This document shows positions 1 through 8,015 of a stretch of DNA of 64,000 nt, piece by piece. Within the stretch, counting starts at the first letter, position 1, and the number at the start of each line of letters is the position of its first letter. Made by a program: the position numbers and the translations under genes. The notes beneath the pieces are model-generated. The model was not told the DNA's origin. It ran no database searches and saw only the letters and a list, made by a program, of their open reading frames with translations. This DNA is from Longimicrobiales bacterium. Its GTDB lineage: Bacteria; Gemmatimonadota; Gemmatimonadetes; Longimicrobiales; Gaopeijiaceae. Location: contig JAQWPM010000015.1 of the NCBI GenBank assembly GCA_029245345.1, forward strand, positions 183,035 through 247,034, in the 5' to 3' direction.

Positions 1-992
1 TTGAGCCGTGCCCCAGCATCAACCCGTGCATGCTTTCGCAGCGTGGCCAGTGCTGCCACCGGCCCCACCCGTTCCGTCCAGTTGGTGCTGCTGATGAACG
101 TCTTCTGTGCGGCCTGCATCACCGCATGAATGCCAATGACCGCCGCGATCGCATAGCCGTTCCCGAGCGCCTTTGAAAAAACGGCTACATCGGGCTCAAC
201 ACCAAAAGTGAGATGAATTCCTCCGGTGTTGATTCGAAGACCTGAGGAGATCTCATCGAAGATCAGCACCGCCCCTGACTGGGATGCCAATTCTCTGCAT
301 CCGCTCAGGAAGTCCTCGGCCGGAGGTGCATCGCGCTGGGGCTCCATGACGATGGCAGCCAGGCGGGAGCCATGCTCGGCAACAATCGCCTGAATCTGAT
401 CTAGGCGGTTGTAACGGAAGGTCAGGGCCGAGTCTTTCAGTGAGCGAGGAACGCCGGCCGGATCCAACCCGGGAAGCAGCTGACCGTCCAGGGCGTCGAG
501 ATCCCCCAGGTTTGCGGCCAGGTACCAGTCGTGCCATCCGTGATATCCGCAGATCGCAACTAGATCGCGCCCGGTGGTCGCGCGCGCCAGGCGCACAGCC
601 AGGGTCATGGCCTCTCCGCCGGTGCGGGCGAACCGGGCGTTCGTCGCCCAAGGGTGGATATCCGTTAGAAGCTCGGCGAGTTCTACCTCTTCGGGGCAAT
701 TCAACGACGACGACACGCCACGCTGGATGGCCTCGATCACCGCCGCGTCAACTTCGGCATCGGCATATCCCAGAACATTCGCCCCAATTCCAGAGATGCT
801 CATGTCGCGATAGACGTTGCCGTCTAGGTCCCAGACTTGCGACCCTGCCGCTCGCTCGAAATACCCCGGCCACACCCCGGCAGAAAACTGGTCCGGCCGT
901 TTGGAAAGCAGCTGCGTCACACCCGGAATGGACGCCCGGGCGCGCTCCTGCATCGCGAGTGAACGCGTCACATCTGCGATCGCCGTCTTCAT
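1..992 (-). CDS. class III (GSA-type) PLP aminotransferase, 3' end outside window
   Basis: A PLP-dependent aminotransferase of the glutamate-1-semialdehyde aminomutase / class III fold, probably acting on a sugar intermediate. Reading back from the ATG at 992, about 330 codons are open to the window edge, so the C-terminus is missing. Visible marks are the substrate/phosphate loop RTGGEAMTLAVRLARATTGR, the GYHGWHDW motif, the cofactor-binding LIFDEISSG, and the Schiff-base lysine in FSKALGNGYA. The start overlaps the stop of the upstream cytidylyltransferase gene (ATGA), so the two are probably translationally coupled. Neighbours (NeuB-like, SpsF-like, PseB-like) suggest it aminates a nonulosonic-type sugar or its precursor. 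It is not the DegT/PseC family normally used for that step. Family assignment is firm; the substrate is inference. Confidence 0.88.
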   Translation of the reverse strand, partial: MKTAIADVTRSLAMQERARASIPGVTQLLSKRPDQFSAGVWPGYFERAAGSQVWDLDGNVYRDMSISGIGANVLGYADAEVDAAVIEAIQRGVSSSLNCPEEVELAELLTDIHPWATNARFARTGGEAMTLAVRLARATTGRDLVAICGYHGWHDWYLAANLGDLDALDGQLLPGLDPAGVPRSLKDSALTFRYNRLDQIQAIVAEHGSRLAAIVMEPQRDAPPAEDFLSGCRELASQSGAVLIFDEISSGLRINTGGIHLTFGVEPDVAVFSKALGNGYAIAAVIGIHAVMQAAQKTFISSTNWTERVGPVAALATLRKHARVDAGARL

Positions 993-1774
993 GACACCTG
1001 CTCCAGGGGAACGCTCGCCGATTGGGCCACATGATCCCAGATGGCCGTCTCATCCACGAATTCCGAAACTAGCGCATGACTGTCGGGGTTTTCGTCGACC
1101 CATTTGAGCACGTCACGAATGGGAATGTGCGGTGCTCGATCGCCCAGTGCCTCCCAGATTCGACGGCAAAGGATCAGATCTTCAGGATAATCCACGGTAA
1201 GCCGGACGTCGGGTCGGTGATAGGCTTCTGGAGGCGTCATCACCTCAATCCGAAAAAGCTCGGGTTTGCGACGCGGATAGGCGGTACAGAACTCCGAGCG
1301 CTCTGCGTCGATGCCATCCCGATGGGACCGTTCCAGGGCAGCAAGCGACAGAATCTCAAAATTCACGCCCTCCGGCATGTACTCCGTCGCCGTAATGTCA
1401 TTCTCCTGAGCGACATGCCGGGCCCAGGCCTGGCCCAGAAACTCCCAGGCCGTGAATGGACACTCCGTCGTGATCCGAAAGACATCTGATCCCGAGCCCG
1501 CCCGTCCACATTGAACCAGCCGCATCAGAACGTCTTTCTGATCGCCGAAGATGTAGCCGATACCGTGACGATGAGCCACATCAACGAAGGTCTGATTCTC
1601 CTGGCCTTCGGAGATACCGAGAACAACCTCATCGATCTCCGGGGCCGCCAGACATGCCTTGATCACATGATCCAGAATGCTGACGTCCGGGGCCAGGTTC
1701 TGCAGGGGCTTTCCATAGAGGCGCGACCCGCCCGCTCGGCATGCGAGGACGGCAACCAGTCGGCGTTCGCTCAC
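989..1774 (-). CDS. SpsF/NeuA-like cytidylyltransferase
   Basis: A 261-residue nucleotidyltransferase of the CMP-sugar synthetase type (SpsF, NeuA, KdsB relatives), expected to activate a keto-sugar acid with CTP in the cytoplasm. The N-terminal nucleotide-binding loop is AVLACRAGGSRLYGKPLQ at about residues 8-25, followed by the family's LDHVIKACLAAPEIDEVVLG pattern. Later acidic motifs (RITTECPFT near 100; DYPEDLILCRRI near 195) fit metal and substrate binding. The start is GTG, sharing GTGA with the stop of the NeuB-like gene; the 3' end overlaps the aminotransferase start by four bases. Its place directly after a NeuB-like synthase supports activation of that enzyme's product. The exact sugar is unknown. 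Confidence 0.82.
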   Translation of the reverse strand: MSERRLVAVLACRAGGSRLYGKPLQNLAPDVSILDHVIKACLAAPEIDEVVLGISEGQENQTFVDVAHRHGIGYIFGDQKDVLMRLVQCGRAGSGSDVFRITTECPFTAWEFLGQAWARHVAQENDITATEYMPEGVNFEILSLAALERSHRDGIDAERSEFCTAYPRRKPELFRIEVMTPPEAYHRPDVRLTVDYPEDLILCRRIWEALGDRAPHIPIRDVLKWVDENPDSHALVSEFVDETAIWDHVAQSASVPLEQVS

Positions 1775-2772
1775 TTCAAGTCTCCCTTTGAAATCGGCTC
1801 ACCCTTCACCATGTCCCGGGCCAACTCGCGCCCAAGAACCGCACTCGGGTCAAACTCCCCCACCGGCTTGTCCGGCCGAATCATGGAAAACGCCTCCGCC
1901 GTAACCACGGTGCCAGCAGACATGTCATGACTGGCCACACATCGCTTGATCGCCTTCTCGCGGTAGGCCCGCTCCGGCTCCGTCAGATCAAGAGTGGAAT
2001 CCCCCACGGCTGATTCCAGTCGGCGAAGCGCCTGGGCGTACTCGGCAAATGCTCCCGGGGGCAGCGCAGAAACATAGTCCTCAAGCTCGAGGATACGGTC
2101 CAGCGTAATATGTTTCTCGAAAATCCGAACACCCATCCCCATGGCAAGGACTGAAAGGTTGACTGTATCGGCGCCATCGCCATCCGAGTGATCCATGAAC
2201 CCGAGCGGAAGGCCGGTATGTGCGATCCACGACGGGATCCTGCCGAGATGATTCCGCTCCATGGGCGTTGGCTCCGCCTGGAAGCCATACAGGAGCGTGA
2301 CCTTGGAATCCGGCCCAATCCCGTGTCGCTCAATGAAATTAGCAACTTCAGTCGCCTCGATTCCACCTAGTGAAACGAACACCTCCTTTCCCTGAGCCAG
2401 GACTTCGGAAACAAACGGGTGATCAAAAAAGATGGTCGAGTGAATCTTGTAGCCGTCAGCCTCAATACTGCGGCCCACCTCAAGTGACCGCGGCCCGAAA
2501 ACATCCGCGATGAACTCAAGTCCCGAACCCTTGGCATAGTCCCGGACGGTCTGCCAATCTTCCGTCGGCATTTCCAGGCGCCGGAAAATATCGAAGTGCA
2601 CGTTGCCGGGATAAGCCAGCTCCTCCACGTAGACGATCTGAAACTTGATCGCGTCAGCGCCCGCTACCGCGGCCGCCCGAGTCATGAGCAGTGCCGTCTC
2701 GAGCGAGCCTCGGTCGGCGGTAAGCGGCAGATAACCCTGTGCCGCTTCGGCTATGATCCTGAGGTCAGACAC
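1771..2772 (-). CDS. NeuB/SpsE-like sialic-acid-type synthase
   Basis: A 333-residue enzyme of the N-acetylneuraminate synthase family, which condenses phosphoenolpyruvate with a hexosamine-type aldehyde sugar to give a nine-carbon keto acid. Support: IIAEAAQGYLP at the N-terminus, AGADAIKFQ near 38-46, the PTPMERN segment, LGFMDHSDG, and the diagnostic EKHITLDR near 215. A C-terminal SAF (antifreeze-like) domain follows from about residue 270 (AIKRCVASHDMSAGTVV, then IRPDKPVGEFDP). The usual N-terminal EIGxNHNG signature is replaced by EAAQGYLP, so it is a divergent subgroup. The GTG start overlaps the oxidoreductase gene by eight bases. It is known that such enzymes make sialic, legionaminic or pseudaminic acids; which sugar is made here is not shown. 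Confidence 0.85.
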   Translation of the reverse strand: MSDLRIIAEAAQGYLPLTADRGSLETALLMTRAAAVAGADAIKFQIVYVEELAYPGNVHFDIFRRLEMPTEDWQTVRDYAKGSGLEFIADVFGPRSLEVGRSIEADGYKIHSTIFFDHPFVSEVLAQGKEVFVSLGGIEATEVANFIERHGIGPDSKVTLLYGFQAEPTPMERNHLGRIPSWIAHTGLPLGFMDHSDGDGADTVNLSVLAMGMGVRIFEKHITLDRILELEDYVSALPPGAFAEYAQALRRLESAVGDSTLDLTEPERAYREKAIKRCVASHDMSAGTVVTAEAFSMIRPDKPVGEFDPSAVLGRELARDMVKGEPISKGDLK

Positions 2773-3724
2773 GGTTCTTCCTGAGTCGAATTTGTAGGTC
2801 CAGCACGTGCGCCGCCTGGTCCAGGGAAGTCATGGGAGCAATGTCCGTTCGGGTACCTTCGAGCACATGCTCCATCTGGCGAAGATACATCTCATTCACC
2901 TCTTCGCTAACGTCGAAGGTCACGGTTTCGTCGGACTCAATGGAGTAAAAATCGAGCAACCCTTTAGCGAAGTCCCACTCGATCGTCCCTGAATCGCCGG
3001 AAATGTGATACCGCCTGCGGTAGGCGCGTTGAATGTAGTCCACTTGGATGGTGGCAATCACCCCGCTCGAAAACACCAAACACGCCGCGGCGACATCCTC
3101 GGTGTCGATTTCGAGTGCCCCCGAATTGGTTGTGAATCCAGAGATCTGTTCTGCAGGGCCCAATAGCCAGGTCAGGTAGTCAAATTCGTGGGTGTCGAAG
3201 ACGATACCCCCACCAAGATCGCTCCGCGCAGAGTAGACCTTCCGATAGTCTTCCCATGGGTGCCAGCCGGGCAGCCACTGGCCCGCCAAAATCTGGGCAC
3301 CGGTAATCCGACCGAGAGCTCCAGACTGAATCAATTCCTGCATCTTCAGGAGGGCCGGGTGGAACTTGAAGTTGGAGCCCACATGGGCAAAAAGACCCTT
3401 CTCTGACACCACGCGCTTGAGGCCGTCTATTCCCTTCAGGGTGGTCCCTAGTGGCTTCTCAACGAAAAGGTGGCAACCAGCTTCGGCGCAGAGCATCGCC
3501 TGCTCAACATGAAACCGATTGGGGGAAGCGATCACCGCGAGGTCCGGGGCGCTCTTCAGCCCCTCAGCAAAACCGGAAACGGCCGTGGTCCCGAACTCCT
3601 CCACAAAGCGCGAGCGACGTTCGGCAGTAGGGTCGAAGCCGATCAGATCCTGCACGCCCAAACTTCGTAGGTTGCGTGCATGCCGCATCCCGATGGATCC
3701 GAGCCCGGCGATGATTGCTTTCAT
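2765..3724 (-). CDS. Gfo/Idh/MocA-family NAD(P)-dependent oxidoreductase
   Basis: A 319-residue sugar oxidoreductase. The Rossmann motif GLGSIGMRHARNLRSLG lies at residues 7-23, and the family's catalytic EKPLGTT sits near 93. A C-terminal alpha/beta domain begins around residue 125 with the aligned DLGGGIVFDTHEFDYLTWL. Members oxidise or reduce a hydroxyl or keto group on sugars or nucleotide sugars. The gene starts ATG inside the ATGA stop of the upstream 617-residue gene and overlaps the NeuB-like gene by eight bases, so it is a tightly coupled part of the same operon. Here it could set the stereochemistry of a precursor or of the finished keto-sugar. The family is clear; substrate and direction of reaction are not. 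Confidence 0.85.
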   Translation of the reverse strand: MKAIIAGLGSIGMRHARNLRSLGVQDLIGFDPTAERRSRFVEEFGTTAVSGFAEGLKSAPDLAVIASPNRFHVEQAMLCAEAGCHLFVEKPLGTTLKGIDGLKRVVSEKGLFAHVGSNFKFHPALLKMQELIQSGALGRITGAQILAGQWLPGWHPWEDYRKVYSARSDLGGGIVFDTHEFDYLTWLLGPAEQISGFTTNSGALEIDTEDVAAACLVFSSGVIATIQVDYIQRAYRRRYHISGDSGTIEWDFAKGLLDFYSIESDETVTFDVSEEVNEMYLRQMEHVLEGTRTDIAPMTSLDQAAHVLDLQIRLRKNRV

Positions 3725-5574
3725 GTTTTCTCTCGCTCGATCAAGTCGGTCAGGCTGCTTCTGAGTCTTTCGGCGGACCGTCCGTCTCTGAAGGCATCAA
3801 ATTGGTCGATTATCGGGGTCCAGTCACCGAGTGCCGCAGCTGCAGGATCCCCAGAGCGATGTCGTCGAATCGCCGCTATTGCTTCCGTCATCGAGTGATA
3901 GACCAGGTCCGCCTTGTCGTAGAGCTCCCGCCGATGCCGTTCCTGCCCATGCTGGTCAAGAAGAAGGCTGCGACGGCCGGCAAGCGCGGCTTCTAGCGAC
4001 GCAGTAGCGCCGACGATGTTGCCGATTGCGATATCGCTGATCAGCGCGGCTTCCGCGGGATAGACCAGGTTTCGATGGTCGCCCGTTGTCAGTTCCAGGA
4101 ATCGACCCGTCGCCGCCGCCGCCGCGACCAACTCGTCATCGGGATAGCGCTTGGAGGGTGTGTTACTCTGGAACTGAGACTTGACCGCCAATCCCACGTC
4201 AGCTTCTTCCAAGAGATACCGAAGAAGCTCACGCAACTCACTCTGATGGTTCGAAACGGAGAAGATGCCGAACTTGTCGTCCTGAACGCTTTCGTCAAAC
4301 AAACAAACGACGAAGGTGGCCCCCGCCTCTCGGAGTTCGGTCCTTGCGTCCCGCGTTCTAGCCTCGACCGCGGAGAATGCTCCGTCAAAGGGGTAGCCGA
4401 TCGCCTTGAACGATTCAGGACCCACTCCAACGGGACTCCATAGCGGTTGGAACGCATCATGGAATGTCAGGAATTGGTCAGCTGACGTCATCATCGCGAC
4501 CGAAGGCATGGCCAAATTGGAATACTGATAACACGTCACCGGACACCCACTCAACTCGGCTACCACCGCCATCGCGTCGGACTGTATTAAAGGTGGATCC
4601 GATATCAGCATCGCGTCCACATTCATCACAACAACGGTCGCCAGAATCGATTCAGCTTGGGACAACAGCCGATATGACAGCCCTGCGGCCCAACGGCCCG
4701 CAGGACTCGGGTCCTGGACCGCCGATCGCAGCGCCTCGGCCTTCCACTTCGACAGACGGGCGGTTGCGGCATCGGCCGGAAGGCGACTGCGAAGATCGCG
4801 AATATTCGCGCGTGAAAGGGGTCGGATCCCAGCGGCGGCAAGAGCGGGATCGCCCGCCTCGGCAGTCAGGTCTCGGTTGACAGGGTAGATGAGAGCCTCA
4901 AAGAGCGCGGAGTCGTCCTCTCCCGGCATCCAGTGCGGTTGCCGCCTCAGCGCCGGATCAAGACCGATTTCGTCCTCATGTGGCACCAGAATTCGATACG
5001 GCCGCGGCTCGCCGGGACTCGGGGCCGAAACCGGCTCACGACGTCCCATGGTTCGGATGACCGCGGCGGCCACGGCCTTGAGCGGGGCGAGCCGTTTGCG
5101 AATCCCCCCTTCGCGGGCAGCCAAGCGGAGCCGTACTGGATCAATCCCGGGAACCAAACCTTCAACAGGCAACTGACGAGGGCCCCAGACAACCACCCGC
5201 CCTCCGGGGTTCAATCCCTCAGCCACCGCAATTCTGGCCAGCATCCGCCTGATGGGTTCGCCTGCCTGCTTGGCGAGGAAGAGCCGTAACGTGTCTCTGC
5301 CAAGGGCGCGGTTGAGGCCAGCCAGTTCGGAAGAACCCGTCAGGATTCGGTCGACGACGCTCAGAGCCACGCTCGACGCCTGGCGGTATGCCGTTAGCGC
5401 TACGCTCTCCCCGTCCGGACCAACGACGTCACCGGCAAAAAACTCAAGGACTGGAACGTCGGCGTCGCCACCCGGCTCAAGCGCGACGATCTCATCTGAC
5501 TGCCCTGACTCCGCGCGCCACGCTTCCGCAATCCTAACCAACTCCGGCGTTGCGACCTCTACCGTAATCCGCAT
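3721..5574 (-). CDS. unrecognised 617-residue protein, possibly GT-B-like
   Basis: I do not recognise this gene. It encodes about 617 residues from the ATG at 5574; a TTG two codons earlier is also possible. There is no signal peptide or membrane segment. The N-terminal third has an alanine/leucine-rich helical stretch (RILTGSSELAGLNRALGRD). The C-terminal 220 residues look like a Rossmann half of a GT-B enzyme: ATFVVCLFDES as a strand and turn, VGLAVKSQ, DHRNLVYPAEAALISDIAIG, then GATASLEAALAGRRSLLLDQHG. This resembles the donor-binding half of surface-carbohydrate or capsule glycosyltransferases and 2-epimerases. The final bases overlap the oxidoreductase start (ATGA), so it belongs to the sugar-acid operon. 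It may transfer the sugar made there, or replace a missing pathway step. Function is inference only. Confidence 0.6.
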   Translation of the reverse strand: MRITVEVATPELVRIAEAWRAESGQSDEIVALEPGGDADVPVLEFFAGDVVGPDGESVALTAYRQASSVALSVVDRILTGSSELAGLNRALGRDTLRLFLAKQAGEPIRRMLARIAVAEGLNPGGRVVVWGPRQLPVEGLVPGIDPVRLRLAAREGGIRKRLAPLKAVAAAVIRTMGRREPVSAPSPGEPRPYRILVPHEDEIGLDPALRRQPHWMPGEDDSALFEALIYPVNRDLTAEAGDPALAAAGIRPLSRANIRDLRSRLPADAATARLSKWKAEALRSAVQDPSPAGRWAAGLSYRLLSQAESILATVVVMNVDAMLISDPPLIQSDAMAVVAELSGCPVTCYQYSNLAMPSVAMMTSADQFLTFHDAFQPLWSPVGVGPESFKAIGYPFDGAFSAVEARTRDARTELREAGATFVVCLFDESVQDDKFGIFSVSNHQSELRELLRYLLEEADVGLAVKSQFQSNTPSKRYPDDELVAAAAATGRFLELTTGDHRNLVYPAEAALISDIAIGNIVGATASLEAALAGRRSLLLDQHGQERHRRELYDKADLVYHSMTEAIAAIRRHRSGDPAAAALGDWTPIIDQFDAFRDGRSAERLRSSLTDLIEREKT

Positions 5575-5649
5575 GGTCAACCAACCAAAAGTGAATTCGC
5601 CGCCGCGTCCCTACTCACAAGGTCGGAGCAGACCGACAGGACGAGGCCA

Positions 5650-6708
5650 CTACGCTCCGGAAAAGAAGGACGGCTCGTCCGCCTTCGGCTTCACGTCGGT
5701 CGTCATGGGCCCCGTATTGACCATGTCGATCAACCCACCGATCTGATCATCCGACAGCCAATCGGGATTACTGTCGCTGCAATAGCTGAACCCGTCCTCG
5801 CACGGCTTCCCGCCACGATCCTGCTTGAAGCGATCGGAGTCCCAGAACGGATGGCTCGGCTGGATCACGTAGTGATCGTCATACTCCAGGCTGTTGCGCG
5901 CATCGTCCTCGGACACCATGACCTCGTGGAGCTTCTCCCCGGGACGGATACCGATGACCTTCTGCTCGCAGTCGGGCGCAACAACGCGGGCGAGATCCGT
6001 CACCTTCACCGAAGGGATCTTCGGGACGAAGATCTCTCCACCACGCATGCGGATCATGGAGTCAATCACAAACTTGACTCCCTGGTCGAGCGTGATCAGG
6101 AAGCGGGTCATGCGCGGATCCGTGATCGTCAACGTTCCTGTCGACTTCTGGGCCAGGAAGTAGGGGATCACGCTGCCCCGGCTGCCGACCACGTTCCCGT
6201 ACCGAACCACGGAGAAGCGAGTGCCGTGAAAGCCCGAATAGGTGTTCGCTGCCACGAAAAGCTTGTCGGAGCAAAGCTTCGTGGCTCCGTAAAGATTGAC
6301 CGGATTGGCAGCCTTGTCGGTGCTCAGGGCCAGAACCTTTTTGACGTTCCGGTCTATGGCCGCGTCCACGATATTGGCCGCGCCGATCACGTTCGTCTTG
6401 ATCGCCTCAAGCGGATTGTACTCGCAGGCGGGTACCTGCTTGAGGGCCGCAGCGTGAACCAGTACATCAACACCGTCCACGGCACGATAAAGGCGCTCTT
6501 TGTCCCGGACGTCGCCAATGAAGAACCGCAGATTCGGATACTTCGACTCCGGAAACTGCTGCCGCATCTCGAACTGCTTGAGTTCATCGCGGCTGAAGAC
6601 CACAAGGCGGGTGGGATTCAGGTTGTCCAGAGCATAGCGGACAAACGACTTACCAAATGAACCGGTACCACCAGTGATCAGAATGCTGGCGTTCTTTAGA
6701 GATTCCAT
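5650..6708 (-). CDS. pseB: PseB-like UDP-GlcNAc 4,6-dehydratase
   Basis: A 352-residue short-chain dehydrogenase of the PseB / soluble CapD group, which converts UDP-GlcNAc to a UDP-4-keto-6-deoxy sugar, the first step to pseudaminic-type sugars. Seen: LITGGTGSFGKSFVRYAL at residues 10-27 (NAD binding), VVFSRDELKQFEMR, VHAAALKQVPACEYNP, the catalytic STDKAANPVNLYGATKL, and GIRPGEKLHEVM near 255. The last 55 residues (after HYVIQPSHPFW) are an Asp/Ser/Pro-rich tail, slightly longer than usual. It lies 45 bases after the transaldolase gene and 75 bases before the unknown 617-residue gene, all on the same strand. Retaining and inverting dehydratases are hard to separate by eye; the short soluble form favours PseB. 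Confidence 0.85.
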   Translation of the reverse strand: MESLKNASILITGGTGSFGKSFVRYALDNLNPTRLVVFSRDELKQFEMRQQFPESKYPNLRFFIGDVRDKERLYRAVDGVDVLVHAAALKQVPACEYNPLEAIKTNVIGAANIVDAAIDRNVKKVLALSTDKAANPVNLYGATKLCSDKLFVAANTYSGFHGTRFSVVRYGNVVGSRGSVIPYFLAQKSTGTLTITDPRMTRFLITLDQGVKFVIDSMIRMRGGEIFVPKIPSVKVTDLARVVAPDCEQKVIGIRPGEKLHEVMVSEDDARNSLEYDDHYVIQPSHPFWDSDRFKQDRGGKPCEDGFSYCSDSNPDWLSDDQIGGLIDMVNTGPMTTDVKPKADEPSFFSGA

Positions 6709-6753
6709 CAGTTGTTCAGACTCCGTATCGCGTACAGATGAGGGCTTGGCCCG

Positions 6754-7473
6754 TCAATTGATTGAAAAGCCCGCAGCCACCGCGTCCTTGCGGAACATCT
6801 CAACGGTTTCGAGCGAGAACTGATCAAGATCCTTCCCAACCAGGGGAAGCTTCTCAAGAAGATTGTTAGCGACCGTGATGATGTCGCAGCCAACCTGGTC
6901 CGCCTGGAAGATGTTATAAAGCTCGCGGGGGCTCGCCCAGATCAGCCGGGTCCCTGGACGAGACGAGAGGCAGGTCATCGCTTCCGCCATGATCGGCGAG
7001 GGATCGCGACCCGTGTCTGCGATCCGTCCGGCGAAGACCGAAATGAACGCCTCGCTTTCGCCGCGCAGGGAGGCCATCACCCGCTCGACCTGCGCAACAG
7101 TGAAGAGCGCAGTCACGTTCACCTTCACCCCAGCCCCTGAAAGGTCAGAGACCACGCGACCCGTGAACTCACCGGCCGTGTTGGTTACCGGAATTTTGAC
7201 ATTCACGTTCTCACCCCAAGTGGCGATCTCACGACCCTGATCGATCATCTCGCCCAGATCGTCCGAAAAGACCTCGAACGAGATGGGGCGATCAGGGATC
7301 GCAGCCACGACCTCGCGGGCGAAACTCCGGTAGTCCTGCACACCAGCCTTCCGCATCAATGTCGGATTGGTCGTGAAGCCGGAAATCCGGGGATCACGCG
7401 CCATCGCGGTCATTCCCGCGAGGTCTGCTCCGTCGGCAAAAATCTGAACGTTTAGATCATCAAGCAGGGACAT
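6754..7473 (-). CDS. TalC/fructose-6-phosphate-aldolase-like transaldolase
   Basis: A 239-residue class I aldolase of the small transaldolase family. The start of the barrel is NVQIFADGADL, followed by ISGFTTNPTLMRKAG, the Schiff-base lysine in NVNVKIPVTN near residue 95, then VNVTALFTVAQV and SVFAGRIADTG. I use the ATG at 7473, where the family alignment begins; a TTG five codons upstream is possible. It is the first gene of the sugar-acid operon. A perfect TATAAT lies about 18 bases before the ATG. In central metabolism such enzymes move three-carbon units. In this setting it may supply or cut a carbon chain for the unusual sugar, or simply be recruited. Family sure, role inferred. Confidence 0.82.
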   Translation of the reverse strand: MSLLDDLNVQIFADGADLAGMTAMARDPRISGFTTNPTLMRKAGVQDYRSFAREVVAAIPDRPISFEVFSDDLGEMIDQGREIATWGENVNVKIPVTNTAGEFTGRVVSDLSGAGVKVNVTALFTVAQVERVMASLRGESEAFISVFAGRIADTGRDPSPIMAEAMTCLSSRPGTRLIWASPRELYNIFQADQVGCDIITVANNLLEKLPLVGKDLDQFSLETVEMFRKDAVAAGFSIN

Positions 7474-7490
7474 GAGCACTGAAGCCAAAA

Positions 7491-7496
7491 ATTATA
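7491..7496 (-). promoter_or_regulatory. candidate -10 box for the sugar-acid operon
   Basis: The minus strand reads TATAAT here, 18 bases before the ATG of the transaldolase gene. No convincing -35 box is found 17 bases upstream; that space is occupied by the palindrome at 7506-7523. If used, the 5' leader would be about ten bases long. Confidence 0.3.
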
Positions 7497-7505
7497 GGGG
7501 CGGGG

Positions 7506-7523
7506 GCCGCGGCAGGCCGCGGC
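7506..7523. repeat. perfect GC palindrome upstream of the sugar-acid operon
   Basis: GCCGCGGC is repeated on each side of AG, and each arm is also its own reverse complement, so the sequence can form an eight-base-pair hairpin. It overlaps the place of a -35 box for the TATAAT at 7491-7496. It could be an operator, or a leftover terminator from sequence before the insertion element. No T-run follows on either strand, so it is not a typical terminator. Confidence 0.35.
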
Positions 7524-7748
7524 TACGAACGCTGGGGAGATTAGACATTTATGGTTCGGGATGGAAGGTCCGAGATGCGGGTTACGTTGGCCTCAAAGAC
7601 TTTCCGGTTCCGAGAATCCTGCTGTAAAGGTCTTTCCGGGGCGGCATCTACTTGCTCCAACCCCCGAATCTTGGTCGAGGGCGACTAACATTTAGGCGAG
7701 TTAGATTGGGGGCCGAGAAAAGCCTGCCAAGAGCGGGAAAAGGGCCCG
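7524..7748. other. non-coding stretch before the IS3 orfA
   Basis: No convincing gene or RNA is visible. It lies between the sugar-acid operon promoter region and the IS3-type orfA and may include the left end of that element, but I could not find a clear terminal inverted repeat or target duplication. TGTAAAGGTCTTT near 7622 weakly resembles the reverse complement of TTTACAC at the far side of the debris. Confidence 0.4.
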
Positions 7749-8015
7749 ATGCGGAAGTCGAGATTTACGGAGGAACAGATCGCAATGGCGCTACGCCAAG
7801 GCGAGATCGGTACGCCTGTCGCTGAGATCGTGCGTAAGCTCGGGATCAGCGAGCAGACCTACTACCGGTGGAAGAAGAAGTACGGCGGGCTGGGTGTCTC
7901 GGAGCTGCGGGAGCTGAAGGCGATCCGTGAGGAGAATCGGCGCCTGAAGACGCTGGTCGCGGACTTGTCGCTGGACAAGACCATCCTCCAAGAGGTGCTC
8001 AAAAAAAAGTGGTGA
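7749..8015 (+). CDS. IS3-family transposase OrfA
   Basis: An 88-residue OrfA of an IS3-family element (IS407-like group). It has the usual helix-turn-helix (FTEEQIAMALRQGEIGTPVA, then LGISEQTYYRWKKKYGG) and a leucine-heptad tail (RELKAIREENRRLKTLVADL, then SLDKTILQEVL). Length matches the family. The end carries a run of eight A followed by G, the classical slippery site for making the OrfAB fusion transposase. OrfA itself looks intact, but the downstream orfB is broken, so the element should be immobile. It lies at the junction between the sugar-acid operon and the polysaccharide export genes. Confidence 0.92.
   Translation: MRKSRFTEEQIAMALRQGEIGTPVAEIVRKLGISEQTYYRWKKKYGGLGVSELRELKAIREENRRLKTLVADLSLDKTILQEVLKKKW
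8003..8009 (+). promoter_or_regulatory. A6G slippery heptamer for -1 frameshifting
   Basis: The heptamer AAAAAAG, part of an A8 run at 8001-8008, lies six bases before the end of orfA. The -1 frame continues as VVSPAQRRAAVAWARRAYR, the normal start of an IS3 OrfB. This is the programmed frameshift arrangement known in the IS3 family. Confidence 0.75.

Noticed and set aside
253..994. Several open frames of 80-180 codons on both strands
   Set aside because: They overlap the aminotransferase gene, whose frame shows clear PLP-enzyme motifs; the others have no domain.
7749..8015. Possible stand-alone DNA-binding regulator
   Set aside because: The helix-turn-helix protein ends in the IS3 leucine zipper and slippery site, so it is OrfA of a transposon, not a regulator.
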